Shown one piece after another: positions 52,110 to 62,404 of a DNA stretch of 64,000 bases. A program made the translations under genes and the position numbers. The notes under the pieces were generated by a model. That model did not search any database, was not told the DNA's origin, and worked only from the letters and a program-made list of their open reading frames with translations. Position 1 is the stretch's first letter; the number at the start of each line of letters is the position of its first letter. Origin of the DNA: Chloroflexi bacterium OLB13 (GTDB lineage: Bacteria > Chloroflexota > Anaerolineae > Aggregatilineales > Phototrophicaceae); contig JZRA01000132.1 of NCBI GenBank assembly GCA_001567485.1, forward strand, positions 58,206-122,205, read 5' to 3'.

Positions 52110-52541
52110 ATGACAGCGTTCACCAAGCCGACCGGGCCGTTCACAAACGATGAACTACGCGCCTACATCGAGACGATGATGTTGTTCGCGGTCGCCGACG
52201 GCACCGTGAGAAAAGCCGAACTCAACATGGTGCAGATGACCGTCGTCGGCTATCTCGAAAGCCACCCGTCGCTCAAAGGGATGACACGCCAACAGTTGAT
52301 CGACCTGTGCTTCGAGTGCGCCAACGCGATTTACGACGAAGGCCCGGCCGTGCGCCTCACCAAAGTAGCTGCGATCCTCAGTACCGAGCAGCAGCGGATG
52401 TTCGCCTTGAGCATGGCCGCGGCTGTGGCTGGCGCCGACGGTTATATCCAGACGGGCGAACGCGCCGGTTTCGCGCTGCTTCAACGCGCCTTCGGGCTGA
52501 CGGTCGAGCAAGTACGATGGGCGATTGAGGCGTTCGACTAA
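52110..52541 (+). CDS. TerB-like helical protein
   Basis: A 143-residue protein with two acidic helix-loop segments, MLFAVADGTVRKAEL and AGADGYIQTGERAGFALLQR, as in TerB (tellurite-resistance/DjlA) domains that bind metal ions. ATG at 52110. The stop TAA overlaps the stop of the converging threonine synthase gene. Role unknown. Confidence 0.75.
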   Translation: MTAFTKPTGPFTNDELRAYIETMMLFAVADGTVRKAELNMVQMTVVGYLESHPSLKGMTRQQLIDLCFECANAIYDEGPAVRLTKVAAILSTEQQRMFALSMAAAVAGADGYIQTGERAGFALLQRAFGLTVEQVRWAIEAFD

Positions 52542-53623
52542 GACGGCGCCTTGAGGCCGTTCCCGGTGGCGATCAGGACTATCGGGCCATCCGCGCCGCC
52601 GAGATGCTGCTGTACGCGGGGTAGGGCGGCGAGAGTCATGGCGCTCGTCGGCTCGACGTAGAAGCCGCGTCGGGCCAACCGGTCGCGGGCGTTGAGCAGA
52701 TCGTCCTCCGCGACTGAGAACGCCCAGCCGTTCACCTCACGGATTGCGGCGAGCACCTGCGCGCCGCGCACCGGACTCCCGACCAGCGTGCCATCGGCGG
52801 CGCTGCGCTGCGCGATCACCGGTTCGGGTTCAGCCGCGCCGGACTCGATCGCGCGCACGAACGGATCGCACGCCCACGGCTGAACGGCGTACAACCGGGG
52901 TAGGCGGTCGATGACGCCAGCAGCGTGCAGCGCACGGAACCCGCGCGCGATGCCGAGCAGCAGTCCGCCTTGTCCGGCCGGCGTGACGATGGCCGCGGGC
53001 GCCGCGCCCAATTGTTCCCACAGCTCCCACGCGAGGGTTTGCTGGCCTATGATCCAGTACGGGTTCCAGCCGTGGCTGGCGTATATCGTCCCATCGACGG
53101 CAGCTGCAAGGCACGCATCGTTGACGTAGTGGCGCGGGCCGGGCACGACGACCAGTTCTGCGGCAGCGGCAATCGCGCGCGTTTTGCCGGGCGGGGCGTT
53201 CTCCGGGACGAAGATGCGCGCTCGCAGACCACCGTGCGCCGCGTATTGGGCCATCGACGCGCCGGCGTTGCCCGACGACTCTTCGACGACCGAGGTCACG
53301 CCGCGGCTTGCGAGGTAGCTGAGGAGCGTTTCGGTGCCGCGGTCTTTATAGCTGCCGGTCGGATTCAAGTACTCACACTTCACCCACACGGACTCGTCGC
53401 CGGGGTGCAGCGGCACGAGTGCGGTCATGCCTGCGCCAAGCGTCACGCGCTGTTCGACTCCCAACGATGCCGCGTAGCGCCACATCGACCAGCGTTCGGC
53501 GTGGATCGCGCCCGGCGCAAACGGCGGCTGATCGCGCAGCTCCAGCGGGGCGCCGCACGCATGGCAGCGCCAGTCGAGCGGATCGGGAGGTGTGTCGCAA
53601 GCCGGGCAGTACAATACGCTCAT
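52538..53623 (-). CDS. thrC: Threonine synthase-like PLP enzyme
   Basis: A 361-residue fold-type II PLP enzyme. It begins with a four-Cys knuckle (YCPACD, WRCHACGA) as in archaeal-type threonine synthases. PLP Lys is in NPTGSYKDRGTETLL; phosphate loop is PAGQGGLLLG. The family also holds cysteate synthase, and the product is inferred. The gene starts with ATG at 53623. Confidence 0.85.
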   Translation of the reverse strand: MSVLYCPACDTPPDPLDWRCHACGAPLELRDQPPFAPGAIHAERWSMWRYAASLGVEQRVTLGAGMTALVPLHPGDESVWVKCEYLNPTGSYKDRGTETLLSYLASRGVTSVVEESSGNAGASMAQYAAHGGLRARIFVPENAPPGKTRAIAAAAELVVVPGPRHYVNDACLAAAVDGTIYASHGWNPYWIIGQQTLAWELWEQLGAAPAAIVTPAGQGGLLLGIARGFRALHAAGVIDRLPRLYAVQPWACDPFVRAIESGAAEPEPVIAQRSAADGTLVGSPVRGAQVLAAIREVNGWAFSVAEDDLLNARDRLARRGFYVEPTSAMTLAALPRVQQHLGGADGPIVLIATGNGLKAPS

Positions 53624-53660
53624 GGGTTATGTCCTTAAAAGTCGCGATATGGATAAACCA

Positions 53661-53695
53661 CAGCGCCCCTTGTGTGTGATGCGCAAGGGGCGCTG
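53661..53695. terminator. Strong hairpin between thrC and the Notum-like gene
   Basis: A perfect 12-base-pair stem CAGCGCCCCTTG/CAAGGGGCGCTG with an 11-base loop, 19 bases after the Notum-like stop. No good T-tract on the minus strand, so termination may be partial. Confidence 0.6.
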
Positions 53696-53714
53696 ATCCG
53701 GCGAAAATGCGAAC

Positions 53715-54827
53715 TTATTCGTCGGCCCCGACTTGCTCTGCTTCGCTGCAATCCTCGCAAACGACATCGTCCACCGGCTCGCCCTTCGCGAGGGCCGTCA
53801 CCCAATCAATCAAGGGGACACCGTTGCTGGCGATGGTGTACAGATCGGGCGTGACCGTGACGCAGTGCCCGCTGCCGCCTGCCGTAAAGCTGTGGAAGTT
53901 GTCCTGTTGGAGGCCGGCCTTGATGTCGGCCAGATTGTCGGCCAAGAGCTGGGGCAAATCCGGCTCGGCAAGGCCGGCGAGCATGATGAATCCGACCTGA
54001 ACCTCATCGTGCGCCGCGTTGTACTGCGCGAACTGGATGTCGGGGAACAGGTTGCCCGTGACGATGTAGAACTGCTCGAAGTTCATATCTTCGTTAGACA
54101 CATCCGCGTAGGGTTCGCCGAGGATGTCGAACGTCCCCCAAGACCCCAAGAAATCGGTCAGCACGCCGGTCACGTTGCGATAGCCGCCCGCCGCGTCGCC
54201 GAGCTGAACGATCCGCGCGTCGCCATAATTCTCAGCAACCCACCACACGTAGAACGGTGACGGAATCGCGCCGCCCGAACATCCCGTGACGAAGACATCG
54301 CTAGCGGTCGGGATATTGGTGAACGTCCAGTCCAGAACGGCCGCCGCGTTCTTGTAACCGTTGTGGTTGATCGTGACTTCGGTCTCACCGCCGCCGTAGG
54401 TCGTCTGTGCGTCACCAATGTGCACGTCACCGGTGCAGTACGGCGCGAGAACCATGTTGTAGTCCGTGAACGGATTAGCGGGGTTTGTGAAGTCGAAGAT
54501 TCCGCCGGCGCTGGTCGGGTCGTCCGACTCATCGACGAACGGATCATAGGTCGGGTTGGCGGTCAGGTCGCAGTTGCCCTGCATCCAGCACGCGCCGCCA
54601 CCTTGAAAGTGAATCAGAAGCTTGTCGGACGGTTCGCTGGCCGGCCGCACGTAGAAACTATAGGGTGTGCCGTTTGAACAGATGGTTCCTTCGGGGCCGG
54701 GGATATTCGTCCATGCTCCCGCCTCAAGCTCATCCCAAGCCGGAATTTCAACTGGTGGCGCGTCTTGGGCCACGCCGACCGCCGTCACGACGAGCAAAAA
54801 CGTGCAGACGAGTACAAACTTACGCAT
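53715..54827 (-). CDS. Secreted pectin-acetylesterase/Notum-like hydrolase
   Basis: A 370-residue exported alpha/beta hydrolase. Signal peptide MRKFVLVCTFLLVVTAVGVAQ. Motifs of the PAE/Notum family: HFQGGGACW (oxyanion hole), APYCTGDVHIGD, the Ser elbow FVTGCSGGA and C-terminal SGHCVT with the catalytic His. There are several Cys pairs. The family removes acetyl or acyl groups from polysaccharides or proteins. ATG at 54827 with AAAGG 9 bases before it; the longer frame upstream lacks coding character. Confidence 0.85.
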   Translation of the reverse strand: MRKFVLVCTFLLVVTAVGVAQDAPPVEIPAWDELEAGAWTNIPGPEGTICSNGTPYSFYVRPASEPSDKLLIHFQGGGACWMQGNCDLTANPTYDPFVDESDDPTSAGGIFDFTNPANPFTDYNMVLAPYCTGDVHIGDAQTTYGGGETEVTINHNGYKNAAAVLDWTFTNIPTASDVFVTGCSGGAIPSPFYVWWVAENYGDARIVQLGDAAGGYRNVTGVLTDFLGSWGTFDILGEPYADVSNEDMNFEQFYIVTGNLFPDIQFAQYNAAHDEVQVGFIMLAGLAEPDLPQLLADNLADIKAGLQQDNFHSFTAGGSGHCVTVTPDLYTIASNGVPLIDWVTALAKGEPVDDVVCEDCSEAEQVGADE

Positions 54828-54853
54828 ATCTTCGATACCTTTCACTCGAATAA

Positions 54854-54869
54854 ATCGCAGAAATGCGAT
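54854..54869 (-). promoter_or_regulatory. Small hairpin in the leader of the Notum-like gene
   Basis: A perfect 6-4-6 inverted repeat (ATCGCA/TGCGAT) 27 bases before the start codon. Further upstream a TTGAAC-16-TATCTA pair may be the promoter. Function of the hairpin unknown. Confidence 0.35.
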
Positions 54870-54922
54870 CGGGTAATAGATACCACGATTGGAACGAAGT
54901 TCAAAACGAAGGTGTGATTGTG

Positions 54923-55471
54923 TTAGCGCGGCCGCTGTTCGGTGGGGATATCCTGCCAGCGCCGGTTGGCGAGATCGCGCGGCGAGAGCGTAGCAGACGA
55001 TACGCCCCACGGCACAGCCAGTTCGGAGTCATCCCACGCGACGCCGTGTTCGTCGGACGAGTCGTAGTAGTTGTTGACGAGGTAGGTCAGGGTGCAGTCC
55101 GTCAGCGCGTAAAAGCCGTGCGCGACGCCAATCGGCACGAACAAACCGCGCGGAGTCTCGGCGTCGAGATCAACCGTCGCGACGGTCAGGTACGTGGGCG
55201 ATGTGGGCCGCAGGTCGGCAAGCCCGACACGGATGCGGCCGCGCGTCACGATCCAGTAATCGACCTGATGGAAGTGGAAATGCAGCCCGCGCAGCACACC
55301 TTGCGCGCTGTCGGAACGGTTGGTCTGGATGCGCGACCAATCCACCTGTGGGAACCACGACGACCGGAATGTCTCTGCGAACTGGCCTCGATCATCCTTG
55401 AACGCGCGCAGGTTGGTAAGGACGACGTCGGCAATGGTATCGTGCGGTTGGAGCAGGGGCAGGGTGGTCAT
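54923..55471 (-). CDS. rfbC: dTDP-4-dehydrorhamnose 3,5-epimerase-like protein
   Basis: A 182-residue cupin of the RmlC family. The family box VLRGLHFHFHQ carries the catalytic His; RGQFAETFR lies upstream and VPIGVAHGFYAL downstream. It acts in dTDP-rhamnose synthesis. rfbA, rfbB and rfbD are not nearby, so a related epimerase role is possible. Confidence 0.87.
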   Translation of the reverse strand: MTTLPLLQPHDTIADVVLTNLRAFKDDRGQFAETFRSSWFPQVDWSRIQTNRSDSAQGVLRGLHFHFHQVDYWIVTRGRIRVGLADLRPTSPTYLTVATVDLDAETPRGLFVPIGVAHGFYALTDCTLTYLVNNYYDSSDEHGVAWDDSELAVPWGVSSATLSPRDLANRRWQDIPTEQRPR

Positions 55472-55572
55472 AGGTCTCCTCGTCGTGTGCGGCGCAAGGA
55501 TACCACAGCGAGGCGTTTTCCGGCATTCGGCGCAACCCTTGACCGGCCCGGGTCGTACAACTCACGGTTAAG

Positions 55573-55592
55573 CTATACTTTGCCGGGTATAG
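55573..55592. promoter_or_regulatory. Inverted repeat over a -10-like box before the ABC exporter operon
   Basis: CTATAC (55573-55578)/GTATAG (55587-55592), a perfect 6-8-6 palindrome whose left arm overlaps TATACT (55574-55579). No good -35 at 16-18 bases. About 30 bases before the first ATG. Confidence 0.45.
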
Positions 55593-55621
55593 TGCTGCCG
55601 CCTATTCAATGAGGAGGTGAC

Positions 55622-56605
55622 ATGGAATCGATTGTGAGGGTGTCAGGCCTGACGAAGACGTACACGCGTCAGGATGGGTCGGTCGTGCAGGCTGTTCGCG
55701 GCATCGACCTCGATATTTATAGGGGAGAGGTATTCAGCTTGCTAGGGCCGAACGGCGCTGGCAAAAGCACGACCATATCGATGATCAGCGGCCTGATCCC
55801 GCCCACCGCCGGGGACGCGGAGATCGGCGGCCACTCGATCACGCGTGAGCCGCTGCAAGCGAAGGCGCTGATCGGCGTCGTGCCGCAAGAAGTGGCGTTG
55901 TATCCGATGCTGTCTGCCCGCCGCAACCTCGACTTCTTCGGGCGCATGTACGGCCTTTCTGGAGCCGAGCTGAGCAAGCGGATCGACGAAGTACTCGACG
56001 TGATCGACCTCAAAGACCGGCAGAATGACAAGGTTGAGACGTTCAGCGGCGGCATGAAGCGCCGTGTGAACATCGGCGTCGGACTGCTGCATCGCCCACA
56101 GTTGATCTATATGGACGAGCCGACTGTGGGCGTCGACCCGCAGAGCCGGCGGCGCATCCTCGATACTGTACTGCGGCTGCGCGGTGAGTATGGCATGACC
56201 GTGCTGTACACCACGCACTTGATGGAGGAGGCGCAGGAACTCAGCGACCGCGTTGCGATCATCGACAACGGGGCGATCATCGCGCTGGGGACGTTGATGG
56301 AGCTGATGTCGCAGGCCGGCGAGGAGGATATCCTCGTGCTGACGGTTGCCAAAGAACGCGCCAACGATTCGATTGTCGGCGTCTTGCAGGCGGTCGAGGG
56401 GGTCAGCCGCGCGCAGATCGAGCCGTCGGACACGGACAACGGCGAAGTGAAGTACGCCGTCTATGCCCGGCTTGGCCGGCGCGCCCTGCCCGGCGTGCTG
56501 ACCGCCATGAACGCGGCGGGCGTCGATGTCATGTCGGTCAACGTGCGGGAGCCGGATCTTGAGACGCTGTTCCTCGCCCTGACCGGCCGCGCACTGCGCG
56601 AGTGA
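55622..56605 (+). CDS. ABC-2 type exporter, ATPase subunit
   Basis: A 327-residue ATPase. Walker A GPNGAGKST, signature FSGGMKRRVNIGVGL, Walker B IYMDEPTVGVDPQS and His switch TTHLMEEA. The C-terminal extension (about 230-327) is that of drug or lipid exporters of the CcmA/DrrA type. GGAGG lies 6 bases before the ATG. It is the first gene of a three-gene exporter operon; substrate unknown. Confidence 0.93.
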   Translation: MESIVRVSGLTKTYTRQDGSVVQAVRGIDLDIYRGEVFSLLGPNGAGKSTTISMISGLIPPTAGDAEIGGHSITREPLQAKALIGVVPQEVALYPMLSARRNLDFFGRMYGLSGAELSKRIDEVLDVIDLKDRQNDKVETFSGGMKRRVNIGVGLLHRPQLIYMDEPTVGVDPQSRRRILDTVLRLRGEYGMTVLYTTHLMEEAQELSDRVAIIDNGAIIALGTLMELMSQAGEEDILVLTVAKERANDSIVGVLQAVEGVSRAQIEPSDTDNGEVKYAVYARLGRRALPGVLTAMNAAGVDVMSVNVREPDLETLFLALTGRALRE

Positions 56606-56616
56606 CGGAGGCCGTC

Positions 56617-57990
56617 ATGCGCAAGGCGTTCATCATCGCGTACAAAGACCTATATACGACGTTCACCGATCGCAACCTGATCCTGCTCATGTTCGCCGCG
56701 CCGCTGGTGCTGTCAGCGATCATCGGCGTCACATTCGGCGGCATCGCCGTCGGTGGCGGGGGCGGCGCGCTCTCGGATATCCCGGTCGCTATCGTCAATC
56801 TGGACGAGGGCGTGTCGCTGAGCTTCAGCGGACAGGACAGCGCCATCAACTACGGCGCGCTGATCGCAGGCGTGTTGAGCGGCGAAGGCGTCGGCGGCGC
56901 TGTGTCCGGTTTATCGCGTGACACCGCGGACTGTCCGGCTGCTGCTGCGGCGGAAGGCGGCGAAGGCACGATGACGTTGGAGCAGCTTCTCGCGCCGGTC
57001 ATGCTGACCAGCGTCGAAGAAGCCCGCCGCCGTGTCGAGGCCGACGAGGTCGCCGCCGCTGTCATCATCCCCGCATCGTTCAGCGCCGACCTGCAAGTGT
57101 CGCCGGTAAAGCCTGCGCTGACGCCGGTGTCGATTGAGGTGTACAGCTCGCCGGAACGTCCAATCTCCGCGCAGATCATCCGCGGCGTGCTCGACCAGAT
57201 CGGCGCGCAGTTCGCCGCGGGGAACGTGACGCTGTCGGCGCTCATCGCGTCATTGGCATCCGACCCGCTGCGCATATCGTCGGTGTTCAACAGCAGCGCA
57301 TTTAACGAAGGGATCGGGTGCGTATTCGCCGGCGTGTCGTCGTCGGTCGTGATCGACCGGCAGTCCATATCTGGCGCTGAGGTCGTGATCAATCCGCTGG
57401 TCATGATCGGGGCGGCGCAGGCGGTCTTCTTCGGATTGTTCACCGCCAATGGGCAGGCGTCCAGCATCATCATCGAGCGCAAGAACTGGACGCTTCAGCG
57501 CTTGCTCATCACGCCGACACCTGCCGTGATCGTGTTGTTCGGCAAGATGCTGGCGGTGTTCATCGTTGTCGCCGTGCAGATCTTATTCCTCGTTGTGGGC
57601 TTGACGCTGTTGGCGTCGCTGTTGGGCGGATCGCCGCAGTTCATCTGGGGCACGAACATCCCCGGACTCCTCGCCGTGATTGCTGCGACGGCACTGGGCA
57701 CGGCAGGGATCGGCAGTATCACCGCCGCCGCCGCCAAGTCCGCGGAACAGGCCGGAGTCATCGGCAGCATCGTCGCGATCTTCAGCGCGGTGTTCGGGGG
57801 CGCGTTCGGGTTCATGCCGCCGCCGGCGCTGGCGAACTTGTCTATCGTGTATTGGGGCGCGGATTCGTTCACCCGGCTGGCTGCGGGCAACAACGATATC
57901 CTGCTCAACCTGCTGGTGATGGTGTTGTACGGCGCGGTGACGTTCGCCATCGGGTTCGTGTTGTTCCGTTCGCGCATTGGCGACCGGTAA
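56617..57990 (+). CDS. ABC-2 type exporter permease
   Basis: A 457-residue permease with one N-terminal helix, a large outer domain (about 60-270) and five C-terminal helices, the DrrB/YhgE-like layout. The ATG at 56617 is chosen over a GTG at 56602 because GGAGG is 5 bases before it. WTLQRLLITPTPAVIVLFGKML is the conserved coupling loop. Confidence 0.9.
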   Translation: MRKAFIIAYKDLYTTFTDRNLILLMFAAPLVLSAIIGVTFGGIAVGGGGGALSDIPVAIVNLDEGVSLSFSGQDSAINYGALIAGVLSGEGVGGAVSGLSRDTADCPAAAAAEGGEGTMTLEQLLAPVMLTSVEEARRRVEADEVAAAVIIPASFSADLQVSPVKPALTPVSIEVYSSPERPISAQIIRGVLDQIGAQFAAGNVTLSALIASLASDPLRISSVFNSSAFNEGIGCVFAGVSSSVVIDRQSISGAEVVINPLVMIGAAQAVFFGLFTANGQASSIIIERKNWTLQRLLITPTPAVIVLFGKMLAVFIVVAVQILFLVVGLTLLASLLGGSPQFIWGTNIPGLLAVIAATALGTAGIGSITAAAAKSAEQAGVIGSIVAIFSAVFGGAFGFMPPPALANLSIVYWGADSFTRLAAGNNDILLNLLVMVLYGAVTFAIGFVLFRSRIGDR

Positions 57991-58001
57991 GGGGGACGAC
58001 G

Positions 58002-59264
58002 ATGAAAGCACTTTACATCGCGCTCAACGATATCCGCATCGCCTTCAGCGACCGGAGCATCTGGATCAACCTGCTCGTGATTCCGGCCGCGCTGATCTTC
58101 GTGATCGGCCTCGCCAACGGTCAATCACTCGGCGGCCCCAGCGCCGCGCCGCGCTATCCGGTCGATGTGGTCGATCAGGATCAGTCCCCGCTGTCGGCCG
58201 CGTTCGTCAACGCGCTGGTCGGCCAGCAGCCGTCGCTGGTGATCTGCCCTCAGGAGAACGACGCCGAAGATGTCTGCGCGTTAGGCTCCGACCCCGGCGT
58301 CATCTCGGCCGAGGACGCCCAGTCGCGGCTCGACCAGTCGCGCACGCTGGCCTATCTCGTGATCGACGCAGGGTTCGGCGAAGCGCTGCGGGCAAATCAA
58401 GCTGCGCACATCACCTATCGCTCAGGCGAGTCGATGACGGCCGAGAGCATCGCGCAGCAGGCGGTCGGCACGGCGGCGCAGCGGGTCGAAGGCATCGTCT
58501 CTGCCGAACAGCTCGCGCGCCGGATCGCAGACGATGTGCTCGACGGCGACGACGCATTCGTCGATTCGATGCGAGCGAACGCCGCCGAGCTGTGGTCACA
58601 GTCGCCGGTCACCATTCACGAGGAGGTCGCGCCGGTCGAGAAGCCGGACTTTCTGGTGGGCCTTCAGCAAAGCGTCCCCGGCATCGGCAGCATGTACGTG
58701 ATGTTCCTGATCCTCGCCGGCGCCAGCACGCTCGTGCAGGAACGGCGGTTGTGGACGCTGCAGCGGCTCTCGGCCGCGCCGGTCACGAAGGCGGACATCA
58801 TCCTCGGCAAGCTGTTGGCGCGCTTCGCGCTCGGCATGATCCAGTACGGCGTTGCCTTCGCGGTAGGCCTGACCTACGGCCGGTTCCTTAACGTGTCGTT
58901 CGGCGATAATCCGGTGGCGCTGCTGATCGTCATGGTGGCGTTCTCGCTGTGCGTCAGCACGTTCACGCTGTTCATGGCGACGCTGGTAAAGACTGAAGAT
59001 CAGGCGAGCAGTCTGGTCGTGCTGGTCACGCTGGCGCTGGCCCCCATCGGCGGGGCGTGGTGGTCGCTCGACCTTGAGTTCATCCCCGAGTTCATGCGCA
59101 CGCTTTCGATGATCTCACCGTTCAAGTGGGTGATCGACGGTTTCCGCAACGTGATCGCGCTGGATCAAGGGATCGCGGGAGTCGTCGGCCCGTCGGCCGT
59201 GCTGCTTGGGATCGGCGCGGTGTTCTTCGTGCTGGCGGTGCGCAGGTTCAGGGTGATTGAGTAG
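58002..59264 (+). CDS. ABC-2 type exporter permease, second subunit
   Basis: A 420-residue permease with the same plan as its neighbour: N-terminal helix (WINLLVIPAALIFVIGLANG), outer domain and C-terminal helices with RRLWTLQRLSAAPVTKADII. It begins 11 bases after the previous gene with GGGGG near the ATG. The two permeases probably form a heterodimer. Confidence 0.9.
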   Translation: MKALYIALNDIRIAFSDRSIWINLLVIPAALIFVIGLANGQSLGGPSAAPRYPVDVVDQDQSPLSAAFVNALVGQQPSLVICPQENDAEDVCALGSDPGVISAEDAQSRLDQSRTLAYLVIDAGFGEALRANQAAHITYRSGESMTAESIAQQAVGTAAQRVEGIVSAEQLARRIADDVLDGDDAFVDSMRANAAELWSQSPVTIHEEVAPVEKPDFLVGLQQSVPGIGSMYVMFLILAGASTLVQERRLWTLQRLSAAPVTKADIILGKLLARFALGMIQYGVAFAVGLTYGRFLNVSFGDNPVALLIVMVAFSLCVSTFTLFMATLVKTEDQASSLVVLVTLALAPIGGAWWSLDLEFIPEFMRTLSMISPFKWVIDGFRNVIALDQGIAGVVGPSAVLLGIGAVFFVLAVRRFRVIE

Positions 59265-59286
59265 AGTACAGTCGAACGCGGCGCTT

Positions 59287-59323
59287 CGGCGCGGGCAAGA
59301 CCGAGAATGCCCGCGCCGTTTTT
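59287..59323 (+). terminator. Intrinsic terminator of the ABC exporter operon
   Basis: A perfect 10-base-pair stem CGGCGCGGGC/GCCCGCGCCG with a 12-base loop and TTTTT after it. Confidence 0.85.
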
Positions 59324-59334
59324 GGTTCGTGCCG

Positions 59335-61122
59335 CTACTGATTCAGCCGTGGATCGTTGGGGTTCACTTGATAGATCGCGCCCCACGGCAGATAGTGCGT
59401 GAAGATGTTGTCCTGCCGGATGATGCTGCCGTTCGCATCGCGCACGATGCGCCCGACGTTCACGTCAGCGCCCTCAGCGGCCCAGTCGACCTGTAGGACT
59501 TCGCCGGCCGCAAGGCTGGCGTTGGCTTCGAAGCGCGGGGTCTCCGGCGGAATACGGTTAGCGACGCGCGGTGTTTCGATCTCTACAATGCGGCCGGTGT
59601 TGGTGCTGTAGAAGCGGAAGGCGAGCTGATCGGCGCCGGGATAGACCGACGCCTCGATCAGCAGGTGATAGGGCGTATCATTCTGAAACCGGAAGTCGCG
59701 CTCAGGCGTGAAGATCGCCGCGTCAAGGCCGGGCGGGAACCCGCCTTGTTCGTAGAATCCGACCCGATAACCGTGCGGATGGCGTTCGATAATCGTGAAT
59801 CCGCCTGAGAACGCCGCGCGGAAGATCGTAGTCGAGACTTGGCACACGCCCCCGCCGAGGCCGGTTCCGGTGCGGTCGGCAAAGATCACGTGCGATTCGA
59901 CCCATCCCTCCTCCGGTTCGAGGTCGCCGAGCAGCCGGTTGAAGCTGAACTCCTCGCCCGGCCCGATGATGACACCGTCCATCTTGCTGGTCGCCAGCGC
60001 GATGTTGATACGCCGATTCGGATCTGAGCCGGCGAACGATGTCACCGCTTCGGCGACCTTCTCAACGATGCCGAGGTCGGCGGCACGGATGTTGTTGTGA
60101 TAGGTCGGCTGAATGTACGTGAACTGCATCCGCGCGGTGCGCTGATCGGCCGGCAGGAACACGACGCGCCGAAGCTCGTCGAGGGTCGCCTGTACGTCCA
60201 GCCTGCGCCCGCCTACCGCCGGCTGAATCATCTCCAGCTCGCGCGTCGCCTCGTTGAAGTGGAAACGCCCGTCAACCGGCGACGAGATCAAGCCATCGGC
60301 CAGCGACTCAAGGTACGCGGCGAACGGCGAAAAGTCGGCATCGACCGCGTAGGAGACCTGTCCATCGAGGCCGGACACCATGCGGACGTCCAGAATTTGC
60401 GCGATCTGTTCCGGCGTGATCGTCCACGGGCCGAGCGGGTTCCCGAACGCGTCTTCGGCGGTGACGGTGATCGGAGCGGCGAGGGCGGTGTTCAACGCCG
60501 CGGCGGCCTCGTCCAGACCGGCTACTTCGCCGCTGACATCATGGACGACCAGCGCGATCGGGCCGCCGCCCCCGGATGCGATTGCAGCATCGACGGCCTG
60601 TAACGACGCCGCGATGTCCAGCACGCGCGCGGTCTGCGCTGGAGCCGCTTGCACGGTTGTGCCGGTCACGGTGAGGCCGCCGCCCGCGCCCGCCTGATTG
60701 ACGTCCGCGCTGATGGCCGTCAGCACCGCGACGGCCGCCGCTTGGTCATACGAGATGCCCGGCGTGACTTGTTCGCCGTTGAGCCACGTCAGGGCCTGCG
60801 CGACTGCGCCGTTCACCAAACCATCGGCGCGGCCCGCGCGCGCGGCGTCGGCGGCGGCACGCTCGACATCGACCGCGATGCCCAACTCGTCCGCCGTAAC
60901 TTCCCATGTGCGGTCGTCGTAGGTCAGCGTGTAGGCTGGCTGCACGGCGCTGGATAGGGCCGCCCGCATCGCGTCAGCCGCTTCCTGCTCGGTCAATCCG
61001 CCGAGCGGGATGCCCAGCGCGGAGACACCCGGCAGAATCTTGCCGTCGTAAAGGCGCGTCCCGACCAGCGCCAGCGTAATGACCGCGACAGCCATCAGCC
61101 CCGCGGCCCAGATCGCCAGCAC
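59335..61122 (-). CDS. VanW-family protein with peptidoglycan-binding-like repeats
   Basis: A 595-residue membrane-anchored envelope protein. After an anchor (LMAVAVITLALVGTRLYDG) come two related alpha/beta modules (about 40-140 and 200-300) of the putative peptidoglycan-binding type found in VanW proteins. The VanW domain follows: SKMDGVIIGPGEEFSFNRLL, ESHVIFADRTGTGLGGGVCQ and RHPHGYRVGFYEQGG. The role of VanW is unknown; it is linked to wall changes. The start is uncertain: no in-frame ATG precedes the anchor. I use the GTG at 61122; an ATG at 61095 is an alternative, and the frame stays open and protein-like up to about 61190. Confidence 0.85.
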   Translation of the reverse strand: MLAIWAAGLMAVAVITLALVGTRLYDGKILPGVSALGIPLGGLTEQEAADAMRAALSSAVQPAYTLTYDDRTWEVTADELGIAVDVERAAADAARAGRADGLVNGAVAQALTWLNGEQVTPGISYDQAAAVAVLTAISADVNQAGAGGGLTVTGTTVQAAPAQTARVLDIAASLQAVDAAIASGGGGPIALVVHDVSGEVAGLDEAAAALNTALAAPITVTAEDAFGNPLGPWTITPEQIAQILDVRMVSGLDGQVSYAVDADFSPFAAYLESLADGLISSPVDGRFHFNEATRELEMIQPAVGGRRLDVQATLDELRRVVFLPADQRTARMQFTYIQPTYHNNIRAADLGIVEKVAEAVTSFAGSDPNRRINIALATSKMDGVIIGPGEEFSFNRLLGDLEPEEGWVESHVIFADRTGTGLGGGVCQVSTTIFRAAFSGGFTIIERHPHGYRVGFYEQGGFPPGLDAAIFTPERDFRFQNDTPYHLLIEASVYPGADQLAFRFYSTNTGRIVEIETPRVANRIPPETPRFEANASLAAGEVLQVDWAAEGADVNVGRIVRDANGSIIRQDNIFTHYLPWGAIYQVNPNDPRLNQ

Positions 61123-61230
61123 GACGAGCCGGATCGGCCACGGGGGGTGGTGGGGCGGCAGCGGGAGCTTGCATCGATCACACGTCTCTATTCGGTGAAC
61201 GGAAGTATAGCGCCGGCAGACTGCTGCGGC

Positions 61231-62400
<1,170 letters not shown>

Positions 62401-62404
<4 letters not shown>

